16,691 nt of DNA, taken from NCBI GenBank assembly GCA_910587205.1, contig CAJULZ010000061.1, positions 1 through 16,691 of the forward strand, given 5' to 3'. This document shows, in pieces, positions 1 through 7,498 of the stretch. The notes below the pieces were generated by a model. That model searched no databases. It was not told where the DNA came from and saw only the letters and a list, made by a program, of their open reading frames with translations. The position numbers were made by a program, and so were the translations under genes. Positions within the stretch are counted from its first letter, which is position 1; each line of letters opens with the position of its first letter. This DNA comes from an uncultured Oscillospiraceae bacterium. GTDB lineage: Bacteria > Bacillota > Clostridia > Oscillospirales > Oscillospiraceae.

Positions 1-48
1 CGACCACCGAGATCTACACTCTTTCCCTACACGACGCTCTTCCGATCT
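1..48. other. Illumina TruSeq adapter contamination (not genomic)
   Basis: These bases match the 3' part of the Illumina TruSeq universal adapter, ending in the diagnostic ACGCTCTTCCGATCT at 34-48. Genomic sequence begins at 49. On the minus strand the adapter stays open in the frame of the adjoining response regulator and would add the artificial tail RSEERRVGKECRSRWS to it. Adapter identity is recalled knowledge; the match is visible directly. Confidence 0.97.
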
Positions 49-540
49 GTTCCGCATCAGTAGGCGCATGATTTCCGTCTCTTTTGCGTTGAGGGGCAGC
101 GAATTCTTTCCGCATTGCAGCCTACAGGAGGAAGGGGTCAGCTCCAGGCCGCCGAACCGCAGGGTTTCCGGTACAATCTCCTTCTGGCGGCGCGTGATGG
201 CGTCCAGACAGGCCAGGAGCTCTGCATTTTCAAAGGGTTTTGTCAGGTAATAATCGGCGCCCTGCCGCAGGCCGTAAACCCGGTCGTGCACATCCCCCCT
301 GGCGGTGAGCATCAGGATCGGCGTAGGGCAGCCCTCCTCCCGCAGGCAGCGCAGTACCTCAAAGCCATCGCGCCTGGGGAGCATCACATCCAGCACGATG
401 GCGTCGTAGATGCCGGAGCGGGCGTTGTCCAGCCCGCTGTCGCCGTCATGAGAGACATCAATGATGTAGTTTGCCTGGGTCAGGATGTCTGCCAGAGTTT
501 CCGCAAGGAGCCGTTCATCTTCTACAATTAAAATCCGCAT
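49..540 (-). CDS. OmpR-family response regulator, 3' end missing at contig edge
   Basis: The 164 visible codons begin MRILIVEDER. Residues 1-118 form a receiver domain: acidic pocket E7/D8, phosphoacceptor D51 in IVLDVMLP, T79 in MLTA and K101 in LTKPF. From about residue 126 a winged-helix DNA-binding domain of the OmpR/PhoB type begins and is cut where the adapter starts. A full protein would have about 220-235 residues, so roughly 60-70 are missing. A cognate histidine kinase probably follows beyond the edge, as is usual for such pairs. The gene is divergent from the VTC-DUF4956-CotH operon, which is a natural candidate target, but nothing in the sequence proves this. The ATG at 540 follows a weak AGGTGA ribosome binding site. 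The ligand sensed is unknown. Confidence 0.93.
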
Positions 541-556
541 GATGAATCACCTGAAG

Positions 557-562
557 ATTATA
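557..562 (-). promoter_or_regulatory. Candidate -10 element for the response regulator
   Basis: On the minus strand 562-557 reads TATAAT, a perfect -10 hexamer, 16 bases upstream of the ATG at 540. No good -35 hexamer lies 17 bases further upstream, which would fit an activator-dependent promoter. The implied leader is only about 10 bases and would cut into the ribosome binding site, so a more distant promoter may be the real one. Confidence 0.35.
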
Positions 563-568
563 GTTGCC

Positions 569-653
569 GCAGTTGAAAAGCGGCTGTGCGTCAGACTTCA
601 TAGTCGGCGCATAGGCGCTGTCTGAAAATCGGCAGTTGCCGGTTTTCAACTGC
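569..653. repeat. Imperfect inverted repeat in the divergent intergenic region
   Basis: The arms are GCAGTTGAAAAGCGG (569-583) and CCGGTTTTCAACTGC (639-653), complementary at 14 of 15 positions and 55 bases apart. A direct repeat AGTTGCCG also occurs at 562-569 and 634-641. The left arm lies next to the candidate -10 of the response regulator gene. It may be a pair of operator half-sites or a decayed palindromic element. I saw no gene in 541-803. Confidence 0.5.
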
Positions 654-803
654 GCTGGCGATAGAATAGGACGTCAGGCTGAAGTGGGACTGAAAAACGG
701 GGGCTGTCTGTAAAAAAATTGTGAACTGCACCGCGGTTACAGCTTGATTTCAGCTTGCCCTGTTATGCTTCCGTCATTATATCACGAAAGGGGTAAAAAT
801 TCC

Positions 804-1481
804 ATGGACTTTCGCCATGAATGGAAGCATCCGGTAAACGGTTCGGATCTCCGGGAACTCCGGGGAAGGCTCCGGCGCGTCCTGCGGCCGGACCCCCACG
901 CGGGGCCCGGCGGCAGGTACAAGATCCGGAGCCTGTATTTTGACGATCCTGGGGACACAGCACTGAGGGAAAAACTGGATGGGGTTGACCGGCGGACAAA
1001 ATTCCGCGTCCGGTACTACAACGGGGATACCGGCCTCATCCTTCTGGAGAAGAAGGGCAAAGCCGGCGGCCTGTGCGGTAAACAGCGGGTGGTTTTGTCG
1101 GCCCAAGAGGCCCAGGCCATTGTGGACGGGGACATAGCCTGGATGCCGGATGCGGGAGACCGTCCCCTCGTGACGGAATTATATGCCAAAATGCGAACAC
1201 GGGGCCTACGGCCAAAAACCATTGTGGAATATACGCGGGAACCCTTCATCTGCGTCCCCGGCGATGTACGGGTCACGCTGGATTATGATATCCGGACAGG
1301 ACTGCGGCGCACAGATTTTTTAAACGCGGCCTGCGTCACCATCCCTGCCGGAGATACCCCAGCGGTTTTGGAGGTCAAATGGGGCGCCTTCCTCCCGGAT
1401 ATTGTGCGGGACACCGTACAGCTGAAAAACCGTCAGGCTTCGGCGTTTTCAAAATATGCGGCTTGCAGGATTTATGGATAA
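804..1481 (+). CDS. VTC-domain (polyphosphate polymerase-like) protein
   Basis: A 225-residue soluble protein with the charged beta-strand pattern of the VTC domain, the triphosphate-tunnel fold that makes polyphosphate in yeast Vtc4. Visible blocks are the N-terminal RHEWKHPVN, KFRVRYYN (R68, R70), LLEKKGK (E82, K83, K84), VEYTREPF (E142, R145), VTLDYD (D160), VLEVKW (E190, K192) and SKYAAC (K217). The alternating basic and acidic residues suit a tunnel binding polyphosphate and metal. The start at 804 is chosen because GAAAGGGG (786-793) lies 10 bases upstream; an in-frame ATG at 744 lacks such a site. A DUF4956 membrane protein and a CotH-like protein follow, an association known in Firmicutes. 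Bacterial members are largely uncharacterised, so polyphosphate synthesis is inferred from the fold only. Confidence 0.9.
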   Translation: MDFRHEWKHPVNGSDLRELRGRLRRVLRPDPHAGPGGRYKIRSLYFDDPGDTALREKLDGVDRRTKFRVRYYNGDTGLILLEKKGKAGGLCGKQRVVLSAQEAQAIVDGDIAWMPDAGDRPLVTELYAKMRTRGLRPKTIVEYTREPFICVPGDVRVTLDYDIRTGLRRTDFLNAACVTIPAGDTPAVLEVKWGAFLPDIVRDTVQLKNRQASAFSKYAACRIYG

Positions 1482-1494
1482 GGAGAACAGAAAT

Positions 1495-2172
1495 ATGACA
1501 TTGACATTTCAGGATATTTTTAAATCCAGCTTTTTGGAGAACATGTCCGGCGTCAGCCTGCTGGACATGGCGCTGGCCCTGACGCTGGCATTTGGCATCG
1601 GCCTGTTTATTTTTCTGGTGTATCAAAAGACCTACCAGGGCGTGATGTATTCCTCCAGCTTTGGCGTGACGCTTATCGCCCTGACCATGATCACAACGCT
1701 GGTAATCTTGGCCGTTACCAGCAATGTGGTACTGAGCCTGGGCATGGTGGGCGCACTGTCTATCGTCCGGTTCCGTGCGGCCATCAAAGAGCCGCTGGAT
1801 ATTACATTTTTATTCTGGGCCATTGCGGTAGGCATTGTCCTGGCGGCGGGACTGATCCCTCTGGCCGCGATTGGAAGCGCGGTCATCGGCGTAGTGTTGC
1901 TGGTGTTTGTCAACCGCAAAGCCCATGTGGATCCGTACATTCTGGTGCTCCAGTGTGACAGCGGGGAAGGCGAGCGGCAGGCCGCGGCGTTTTTAGAGGC
2001 CCGAACCCGGCGGTGCGCCGTAAAGAGCAAGACGGTGCAGGAGGACGCGGTTGAACTGGATTTGGATGTGCGGCTCAAGGATGCGGACACCTCTTTTGTC
2101 AACGAGCTTGCCCGGCTTCCCGGCGTCCGCAGCGCGGTACTGGTGCGCTACAACGGCGACTATATGGGGTGA
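1495..2172 (+). CDS. DUF4956 family membrane protein
   Basis: A 225-residue protein with about four membrane segments (near residues 23-43, 57-76, 104-121 and 123-140) and a soluble C-terminal domain (about 145-225) likely to be cytoplasmic. The conserved DUF4956 hallmark GALSIVRFRAAIKEP lies at 86-100, between helices 2 and 3. No enzymatic role is established for the family. Its regular pairing with VTC-domain proteins suggests it serves as a membrane anchor or export partner for them; this is inference. The start at 1495 is preferred because AAGGAG (1480-1485), overlapping the stop of the VTC gene, is spaced 9 bases from it. An upstream in-frame ATG at 1474 lies within the preceding gene. 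The close packing indicates translational coupling. Confidence 0.9.
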   Translation: MTLTFQDIFKSSFLENMSGVSLLDMALALTLAFGIGLFIFLVYQKTYQGVMYSSSFGVTLIALTMITTLVILAVTSNVVLSLGMVGALSIVRFRAAIKEPLDITFLFWAIAVGIVLAAGLIPLAAIGSAVIGVVLLVFVNRKAHVDPYILVLQCDSGEGERQAAAFLEARTRRCAVKSKTVQEDAVELDLDVRLKDADTSFVNELARLPGVRSAVLVRYNGDYMG

Positions 2173-2176
2173 GGGT

Positions 2177-3862
2177 ATGGCAGGCAGTGAGCACGCCGTT
2201 AGGATCAGCGCTGTAGGGTTTGCGCTTGCCCTGGTTTTGACGTTTCTGCTCATGGGCGGAACCATGGGCATGCAGGCGCAGGCGCGGACGCTGGGGTATG
2301 AAGACCGGCTGTTTGATACTGGCAGGGTACATTCCATCGACATCGTGCTGGAGGATTGGGAAGGTTTTCTCGACGGCTGCGAAAACGAGGAATATACCAT
2401 ATGCGGTGTGGTGATCGACGGGGAAGCCTATCAAAACATTGGTCTGCGCGCCAAGGGGAATACCTCCCTCAGCACGGTTTCGCAGATGGGCAGCGACCGG
2501 TACAGCTTTAAGATTGAGTTCGACCATTATGACAGCGGGAAAACCTACCATGGTCTGGATAAACTGTGCCTGAATAACATCATACAGGATCATACCTATA
2601 TGAAGGATTATCTGGCCTATCAGATGATGGGGGCGTTCGGTGTGGACGCGCCGCTGTGCAGCTATGTGTACATCACGGTGAATGGGGATGACTGGGGGCT
2701 GTATCTGGCGGTGGAGGGCGTGGAGGACGGCTTTTTGCGGCGCAATTATGGATCTGACCCTGGCGAGCTGTACAAACCGGACAGCATGAGTCTCGGCGGA
2801 GGGCGGGGAAACGGTAAAGATTTCGATATGGACGGCCTGGCGGGATGGCCGGGGGACGGCGGTCCAGATAGGCAGCCGGTGCCCGAGGGGTCTGGGCAGG
2901 AGTCCCACGGACGCCAGGACGGGGGGTTCCTGCCGCCCGCTGCGGGCGGAGACATGGGGGCCTCCGATGTGAAGCTGCAATATATCGACGATGACCCGGA
3001 CAGCTACGCCAACATCTTTGACAACGCCAAAACGGAGCCCTCAGAGACAGACCGGGAGCGGCTGGTTGCCGCGCTGAAATCCCTCAGCGCCTATGAAAAC
3101 TTAGACAGGGTGCTGGATATGGAGGAGGTCCTGCGCTATTTTGTCGTCCACAATTTTGTGGTCAACGGAGACAGCTATACGGGCGCCATGGTCCATAACT
3201 ACTACCTCTATGAGAAGGATGGGCAGCTGTCCATGATCCCATGGGATTACAATCTGGCCTTTGGCACATTCCAGGCCGGGGACGCGGGCAGCGCGGTCAA
3301 CGACACAATTGACGGGGCGCTTACCGACCGGCCCATGCAGGCGTGGATTTTTTCGGATGAAAGGTACACCGCTATGTACCACGCGCTGTTTGAGGAGTTT
3401 TTGGATACGGCGGATACCGATGAGATCATCAGCGGTGCGTATGCCCTTATCGCGCCCTATGTGGAAAAGGACCCGACAAAGTTCTGCACTTATGGGGAGT
3501 TTGAAAGCGGGGTAGAGGCGTTGCGGGAGTTCTGTGCCCTGCGCGCGGAGAGCATCCGGGAACAGCTGGACGGCGGCGCGGCGCAGGTGGACGCCTCCGG
3601 CCTTGACCTATCCGACATGGGGACAATGGGTCGTGCCGGTGGGCCGGACGCCGCGGAAGCCGGCGCTTTTGGCTGGGGCGGGATCTCCGGGTTCGAAGCG
3701 CAGTGGCCGGAGCCGCCCGGGGGGAACGCGGGTCCGCCTGCTGGGGGCGGGGTTCCGCCGTCAGAAGGGCAGGGAGGATTCGGCTGGACAGCGATTCTCT
3801 TGGCCGCGTCAGTCCTTGCGCTTGCCGGTGGAATTGTATTCACCAAAAGAGTTCGGCATTGA
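2177..3862 (+). CDS. CotH kinase family protein, membrane-anchored at both ends
   Basis: A 561-residue protein beginning MAGSEHAVRISA with an N-terminal hydrophobic segment (about 11-28) and a C-terminal membrane segment (about 536-555) ending in TKRVRH. This predicts an extracytoplasmic body. CotH-fold signatures are AKGNTS at 92-97, LDKLCLNNIIQDHTYMKDYL around 128-147, GLYLAVEGVEDGFLRRNYG, and IPWDYNLAFG at 354-363 with D357 and N359. The founding member, CotH of Bacillus spores, is an atypical protein kinase of coat proteins; kinase activity here is unproven. A Gly/Pro-rich insertion (about 204-263) and a Gly/Pro/Ala-rich stalk (about 476-531) flank the second half of the domain. The ATG at 2177 lies 4 bases after the DUF4956 stop, with GGGG 7 bases upstream, so this is the third gene of the operon. 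Confidence 0.9.
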   Translation: MAGSEHAVRISAVGFALALVLTFLLMGGTMGMQAQARTLGYEDRLFDTGRVHSIDIVLEDWEGFLDGCENEEYTICGVVIDGEAYQNIGLRAKGNTSLSTVSQMGSDRYSFKIEFDHYDSGKTYHGLDKLCLNNIIQDHTYMKDYLAYQMMGAFGVDAPLCSYVYITVNGDDWGLYLAVEGVEDGFLRRNYGSDPGELYKPDSMSLGGGRGNGKDFDMDGLAGWPGDGGPDRQPVPEGSGQESHGRQDGGFLPPAAGGDMGASDVKLQYIDDDPDSYANIFDNAKTEPSETDRERLVAALKSLSAYENLDRVLDMEEVLRYFVVHNFVVNGDSYTGAMVHNYYLYEKDGQLSMIPWDYNLAFGTFQAGDAGSAVNDTIDGALTDRPMQAWIFSDERYTAMYHALFEEFLDTADTDEIISGAYALIAPYVEKDPTKFCTYGEFESGVEALREFCALRAESIREQLDGGAAQVDASGLDLSDMGTMGRAGGPDAAEAGAFGWGGISGFEAQWPEPPGGNAGPPAGGGVPPSEGQGGFGWTAILLAASVLALAGGIVFTKRVRH

Positions 3863-3890
3863 GCGGGACGTAGCGCCCCGCCAATAAAAA

Positions 3891-3937
3891 AGCAGGGACA
3901 TTGGGCAGCGGGAGAAAGCTGACCCAATGTCCCTGCT
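3891..3937. terminator. Convergent intrinsic terminator
   Basis: A perfect 15-bp stem (AGCAGGGACATTGGG at 3891-3905 with its complement at 3923-3937) encloses a 17-base loop. Reading leftward it is followed by TTTTTTATT, a good U-tract, so it terminates the rhaD end of the rhamnose operon, whose stop codon lies 3 bases before the stem. Reading rightward the following CATTTACT is a weaker tract, so termination of the CotH operon is plausible but less certain. Confidence 0.9.
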
Positions 3938-3940
3938 CAT

Positions 3941-4759
3941 TTACTCCAAGTAACCTTCCCGTGCCCGGACGCCGAAGCGGCCCTCCAGCAGGTGCATCTG
4001 CTCATCGGTGATGGTGTTTTTCAGCGGCAGGTGGGCGATCTTCATGTAGATCTCCGCAGCCTTCTCCGCCGTCTCGATGAGACCGAAGGTCTCGTCCAGA
4101 TCCTTCCCCGCGCCATAGATCCCGTGCTGGCTCCACACCACCAGCCGGGCGGTGTTCATCTGCTCCGCCGTGGCAATGCCAATCTCGTTGGTGCCGCACA
4201 GCATCCACGGCAGCACGTTCACCCCATCGGGAAACACCACGATGCACTCGGTGCACATCTGCCACAGGGTGCGGGTAAATACCCGGCTGCCCAGATCGTG
4301 CACATACGTCATCGCCAGCAGGTTGGCGGGATGGCAGTGCATAACCACCCGGTTTTCCGGGTCCACCGTCAGCCGCGCCGCGTGGCTCATCATGTGGGCG
4401 GGGAACTCGGAGGTGAACTTGCCGCCGTCGGTGAAGCCCCACAGGAGCTGGGCAACTTTTCCGCCATTGATGAGACGCACCAAGCCCAGATTCACCTCTG
4501 GGGCGTACTGCACGTTCTTAAAATACTTGCCCGTGCCCGTCACCAGGAAATACTTGCCGTCCAGTGCCGGGGCCTCAAACCCGGTGGGGATGACCCGATC
4601 CACCGTATCCGCACGCACGTCCACGTACTCCGCCACATCCGCCTCGTTTAGCAGGACGCTGATGTTGCCTCCGTTGCGCTCGTCCCAGCCGTGCTGGTAC
4701 ATATTGGTGCAGGTGCGCACCATCTCGATTAAAAAGGGCGCTTCGAGAATGTTTTTCAT
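3941..4759 (-). CDS. rhaD: L-rhamnulose-1-phosphate aldolase (class II, zinc)
   Basis: This enzyme splits L-rhamnulose-1-phosphate into dihydroxyacetone phosphate and L-lactaldehyde in the cytoplasm. The protein has 272 residues against 274 in E. coli RhaD. The zinc ligands fall at the E. coli positions: H141 and H143 in MHCHPANLL and H212 in WSQHGIYG. The catalytic glutamate is E118 in KFTSEFP. The phosphate-binding NGGNIS is at 30-34, preceded by WDERN. It is the last gene of the leftward operon, 51 bases after rhaA, with AGAGAGG 9 bases before the ATG, and is followed at once by a terminator. The family also contains L-fuculose-1-phosphate aldolases, but length, motif placement and the adjacent rhaA and rhaB make rhaD clear. 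Confidence 0.96.
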   Translation of the reverse strand: MKNILEAPFLIEMVRTCTNMYQHGWDERNGGNISVLLNEADVAEYVDVRADTVDRVIPTGFEAPALDGKYFLVTGTGKYFKNVQYAPEVNLGLVRLINGGKVAQLLWGFTDGGKFTSEFPAHMMSHAARLTVDPENRVVMHCHPANLLAMTYVHDLGSRVFTRTLWQMCTECIVVFPDGVNVLPWMLCGTNEIGIATAEQMNTARLVVWSQHGIYGAGKDLDETFGLIETAEKAAEIYMKIAHLPLKNTITDEQMHLLEGRFGVRAREGYLE

Positions 4760-4777
4760 ATGGATTAACCTCTCTTT

Positions 4778-4804
4778 GCGGGAGGGGCAAGCTCCTCCCC
4801 TACA
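4778..4804. repeat. Small G/C-rich palindrome between rhaA and rhaD
   Basis: The plus strand has GGGAGG (4780-4785) pairing with CCTCCC (4794-4799) around an 8-base loop, flanked by TACAAATTTTTTAA. On the minus strand it reads TGTAGGGGAGGAGCTTGCCC and onward. This resembles the TGTAGGGG-type interspersed palindromes I recall from gut Clostridia, but family membership is from memory. It could also stabilise or modulate transcript between rhaA and rhaD. Confidence 0.45.
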
Positions 4805-4810
4805 AATTTT

Positions 4811-6061
4811 TTAACCCCGTTGGGAAAGTACACCGGTCTCGTATTTCTCAACGATCCCGAACCACGCCCCATCGGCGGGCACGCCGCAAACGCGGCAGTA
4901 TTCGTCCCAGACCTCCCCGAAGGGCGCGGTCTTCAGCTCCTCCTGGAGCACCATCAGCCGGGTGAAATTCCCGCTGTCCTGAAGCATTTTCTCCTCCTCC
5001 ACGGGCTGGAGCAGGGCGGACAGCAGGGCCTTTTGCAGGTTGCGGAAGCCGGTGGCCCAGGCCGCCAAGCGGTTGATGGATGCGTCGAAGTAGTCCAGGG
5101 CGATGTTCACCCTCTCCGGGCCGCAGCGGACGATCTCCCGGCAGATCTCCCTCGTTTCGTCGTCGAACAGCACCACATGGTCGCTGTCCCAGCGGATGGG
5201 CCGGGTGACATGGAGGGCGATCTCGGGGAAGAAAGCCAGCAGGGCGGGAATCTTGTCGCTTACTACCTCGGTGGGGTGGTAGTGGCCGTTGTCCATGAGA
5301 GGGATACACTTGTCCCTGTTGAAGGCGGCGTAACTCAGGGCGAATTCGGCGCTGCCCACGGTGTACGCCTCCACCCCGATGCCGAACACCTTGCTCTCGA
5401 TGCAGGGTTTTACCAGCTTAAAGTCGTAGGGTTCGGACAAAATCTCGTCAATGGCAGCGCGGTAGCGTTCCCGGGGCCCCATGCGGTCGCCGGGGACGTC
5501 CTTGAAACCGTCCCCTGTCCAGATGTTCATCACGCAGGGCTGGCCCAGCTCTTGGGCCAGGTAGGACGAGATGCGGATGCAGGCTTTCCCGTGGTCGATC
5601 CAGAAGCGCCTCGTCTCCTCGTTGGGGCTGGAGAGGGTCAGGGGGTCGCACTTGGGGTGGGAGAAAAAGGTGGGGTTAAAGTCACAGCCCAAGCCCCGCT
5701 CCTTGCAGAACTCCACCCACTTGGCGAAGTGCTTGGGCTCCAGGGCGTCCCGGTCGGCCCACTCCCCACCCTCAAAAATGGCGTAGCTGGCGTGGAGGTT
5801 CAGCTTTTTCATACCGGGGCACAGTTTCAGCACCGCGTCCAGGTCGGCCATCAGCTCCTCCGGGGTGCGGGCCCGGCCGGGATAGTTGCCCGTGGTCTGG
5901 ATGCCGCCGGTGAGAGGCTTGGAGGGGTCGGTGTCGAACCCCCGCACATCGTCCCCCTGCCAGCAGTGGAGGGACACGGGGATGGTGCCCAGCGCCTTGA
6001 TGGCCTGGTCCGTGTCCACGCCCAGGGCGGCGTATTTCGCTTTTGCTTCCGCGTAGCTCAC
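4811..6061 (-). CDS. rhaA: L-rhamnose isomerase
   Basis: This enzyme converts L-rhamnose to L-rhamnulose, the first step of the phosphorylating rhamnose pathway. The protein has 416 residues against about 419 in E. coli RhaA. Conserved metal-site blocks are seen: KPCIESKVFGIGVEAYTVGS (218-237), LMDNGHYHPTE (D257, H260, H262), LHVTRPIRWDSDHV (H284, D292, D294) and LDYFDASINR (D323). The start is GTG at 6061, reading MSYAEAKAKY, because a perfect AAGGAGG lies 7 bases upstream. The longer in-frame ATG at 6127 would add 22 residues across that site with no ribosome binding site of its own. The gene sits 81 bases after rhaB and 51 before rhaD in one operon. No truncation or missing residue was seen. 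Confidence 0.96.
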   Translation of the reverse strand: MSYAEAKAKYAALGVDTDQAIKALGTIPVSLHCWQGDDVRGFDTDPSKPLTGGIQTTGNYPGRARTPEELMADLDAVLKLCPGMKKLNLHASYAIFEGGEWADRDALEPKHFAKWVEFCKERGLGCDFNPTFFSHPKCDPLTLSSPNEETRRFWIDHGKACIRISSYLAQELGQPCVMNIWTGDGFKDVPGDRMGPRERYRAAIDEILSEPYDFKLVKPCIESKVFGIGVEAYTVGSAEFALSYAAFNRDKCIPLMDNGHYHPTEVVSDKIPALLAFFPEIALHVTRPIRWDSDHVVLFDDETREICREIVRCGPERVNIALDYFDASINRLAAWATGFRNLQKALLSALLQPVEEEKMLQDSGNFTRLMVLQEELKTAPFGEVWDEYCRVCGVPADGAWFGIVEKYETGVLSQRG

Positions 6062-6068
6062 TTGAATT

Positions 6069-6075
6069 CCTCCTT
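6069..6075 (-). promoter_or_regulatory. Ribosome binding site fixing the rhaA GTG start
   Basis: AAGGAGG on the minus strand, 7 bases before GTG at 6061. It shows that the longer ATG frame from 6127 is not the true start. Confidence 0.85.
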
Positions 6076-6142
6076 GTTGTAGTATCCTCCATGTTCCATT
6101 GCCGGGCAAAACCGTGAAAGATAGCAATGCTTTTGTGGCGAA

Positions 6143-7447
6143 TTAAAGTTCTTTTTGCTTCTTTTTCTTTTGAGAAAAAGAAGGCTCCATTTGGATTTTG
6201 AGATTTCCTAACGCCGTGGCCTCGATGGGCAGGGCCACTACCTGTTTGCCCGCGGCCTCCTCCGTGAGGCGGTTCAAAAACTGGTTCTTGGCCCCGCCGC
6301 CCACGATGTAGAGCTTGTCATAGGTGCGCCCCGTGTTGGACTCCAGCTCCCGGACGGCGTCCCGGTAACTTAGGGCCAGGGAGCGGTAGGCGCAGCGGAA
6401 GTAGTCTCCCACGGTTTGGGGCTTCGCCCCCAGCGCCTCGTCAAAGGCCGCTTTCATGCTGTTCGGGGCCAGAAACGCCGGGGCGTTGGCGTCCACGGTG
6501 CCGTCAAAGGCGCTGGCCTCCGCCTCCGCTACGATGTCCGGGAAGGGCTTTGCCGGGCACAGCTCATCCCGCAGGCGGTTCACGATCCACATACCCATGA
6601 TGTTCTTCTGATAGCGGTTATAGCCCACGCCGCCCTCGTTGGAGTAGTTGGCGGCCATGCTTTTCCCGTCGGTGAGAGGCCGGGGCGTTTTCACGCCCAG
6701 CAAACTCCACGTCCCCGACGAAATGTAGAGCTGCTCCCCGTCCATGGGGAGACCTTCCACAGCGGAGGCGGTGTCGTGGGTGGCGCACAGCACAGCTTTC
6801 ACTCCCTTATACTCCCCGATGACCGTCCCCGGTGGGTTCAGTTTAGGAAACAGGCGGGCGGGGAGGCCCAGTTGTTCGGTGAGCTCCAGGTCAAATTCTC
6901 CGGTTTGGGCGCTCACCAACCCGGTGGTGGTGGCGTTGGTGTACTCCTTGGCCTTGACCCCGGTGAGCTTCCAAAGCAGGTACTCCGGCGCCATGAGGAA
7001 GTCGGTCACGCCCTCCAGACGGCCCCGCGCCAAATCATCGCAGAGCTGGTAGACGGTGTTGAACGGCTGGAACTGGCAGCCGGTATGGGCGTAGAGCTCG
7101 GCAAATGGGACCTTTTCGTGGACAGCGGGGATGACCGCTTCGGTTCGGTTGTCCCGGTAGGCATACCAGGGCCGGACCTCCTCGCCCCCCTTGAGGAGCA
7201 CGTAATCACACCCCCAGGTGTCGATGGAGAAGCTCTCCAACGCGCCGAACTCGTCCAGCGCCCGGTCGATGCCCTCCCGCACATGGCCCAGCAGAGCGTC
7301 TATGCCCCAGGTCAGGTGCCCATCTCGCTCCGTCACCCCGTTGGGGAACCGGTAGACCTCTTTTGCTTTGATTTCTCCACCCTCGAACCAGCCTACAATG
7401 TGCCGGCCCGACGACGCGCCGATGTCGATGGCCAAATAATAACGCAC
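6143..7447 (-). CDS. rhaB: Rhamnulokinase with altered, shortened C-terminus
   Basis: This FGGY-family kinase phosphorylates L-rhamnulose at O-1 using ATP. Of 434 residues, about 1-418 look canonical: the phosphate loop DIGASSGR (8-15), IDTWGCDY (75-82), WYAYRDNRT (94-102), the catalytic base D225 in THDTASAV, ISSGTWSLLG (242-251), the adenosine motif VGGGAKN (382-388) and IEATALGN (408-415). Family members such as the 489-residue E. coli protein continue for some 60 residues. Here the chain ends in a tail, PSFSQKKKKQKEL, encoded largely by an 11-bp hairpin. The loss should mostly affect the last helical segment, and activity is uncertain. The start is GTG at 7447, with AAGGGGG 7 bases upstream. 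It lies 51 bases after the GH43 gene and before rhaA in the operon. Confidence 0.92.
   Translation of the reverse strand: MRYYLAIDIGASSGRHIVGWFEGGEIKAKEVYRFPNGVTERDGHLTWGIDALLGHVREGIDRALDEFGALESFSIDTWGCDYVLLKGGEEVRPWYAYRDNRTEAVIPAVHEKVPFAELYAHTGCQFQPFNTVYQLCDDLARGRLEGVTDFLMAPEYLLWKLTGVKAKEYTNATTTGLVSAQTGEFDLELTEQLGLPARLFPKLNPPGTVIGEYKGVKAVLCATHDTASAVEGLPMDGEQLYISSGTWSLLGVKTPRPLTDGKSMAANYSNEGGVGYNRYQKNIMGMWIVNRLRDELCPAKPFPDIVAEAEASAFDGTVDANAPAFLAPNSMKAAFDEALGAKPQTVGDYFRCAYRSLALSYRDAVRELESNTGRTYDKLYIVGGGAKNQFLNRLTEEAAGKQVVALPIEATALGNLKIQMEPSFSQKKKKQKEL
6158..6183. repeat. Perfect AT-rich palindrome overlapping the end of rhaB
   Basis: CTTCTTTTTCT (6158-6168) and AGAAAAAGAAG (6173-6183) form an 11-bp perfect stem with a 4-base loop, within the last codons of rhaB (residues about 422-430). 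The A/T-rich, low-complexity arms stand out from the GC-rich surroundings, suggesting an inserted small palindromic element. It lacks the G/C stem and clean U-tract of an intrinsic terminator. Confidence 0.7.
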
Positions 7448-7454
7448 AGATATT

Positions 7455-7461
7455 CCCCCTT
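7455..7461 (-). promoter_or_regulatory. Ribosome binding site for the rhaB GTG start
   Basis: AAGGGGG on the minus strand lies 7 bases before the GTG at 7447. This supports the GTG initiation that gives MRYYLAIDIG. Confidence 0.7.
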
Positions 7462-7498
7462 GCCGTCAACTGTTTTCCAAATTCATGGAAGCCCGCCG

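Noticed and set aside
3861..3881. Short GCGGG/CCCGC hairpin just after the CotH stop
   Set aside because: The stem is short and no T-tract follows on the plus strand. The 15-bp hairpin at 3891-3937 is the better terminator.
4820..6082. 420-codon plus-strand frame opposite rhaA
   Set aside because: It mirrors rhaA, which is fully canonical. No family motif or start signal was seen.
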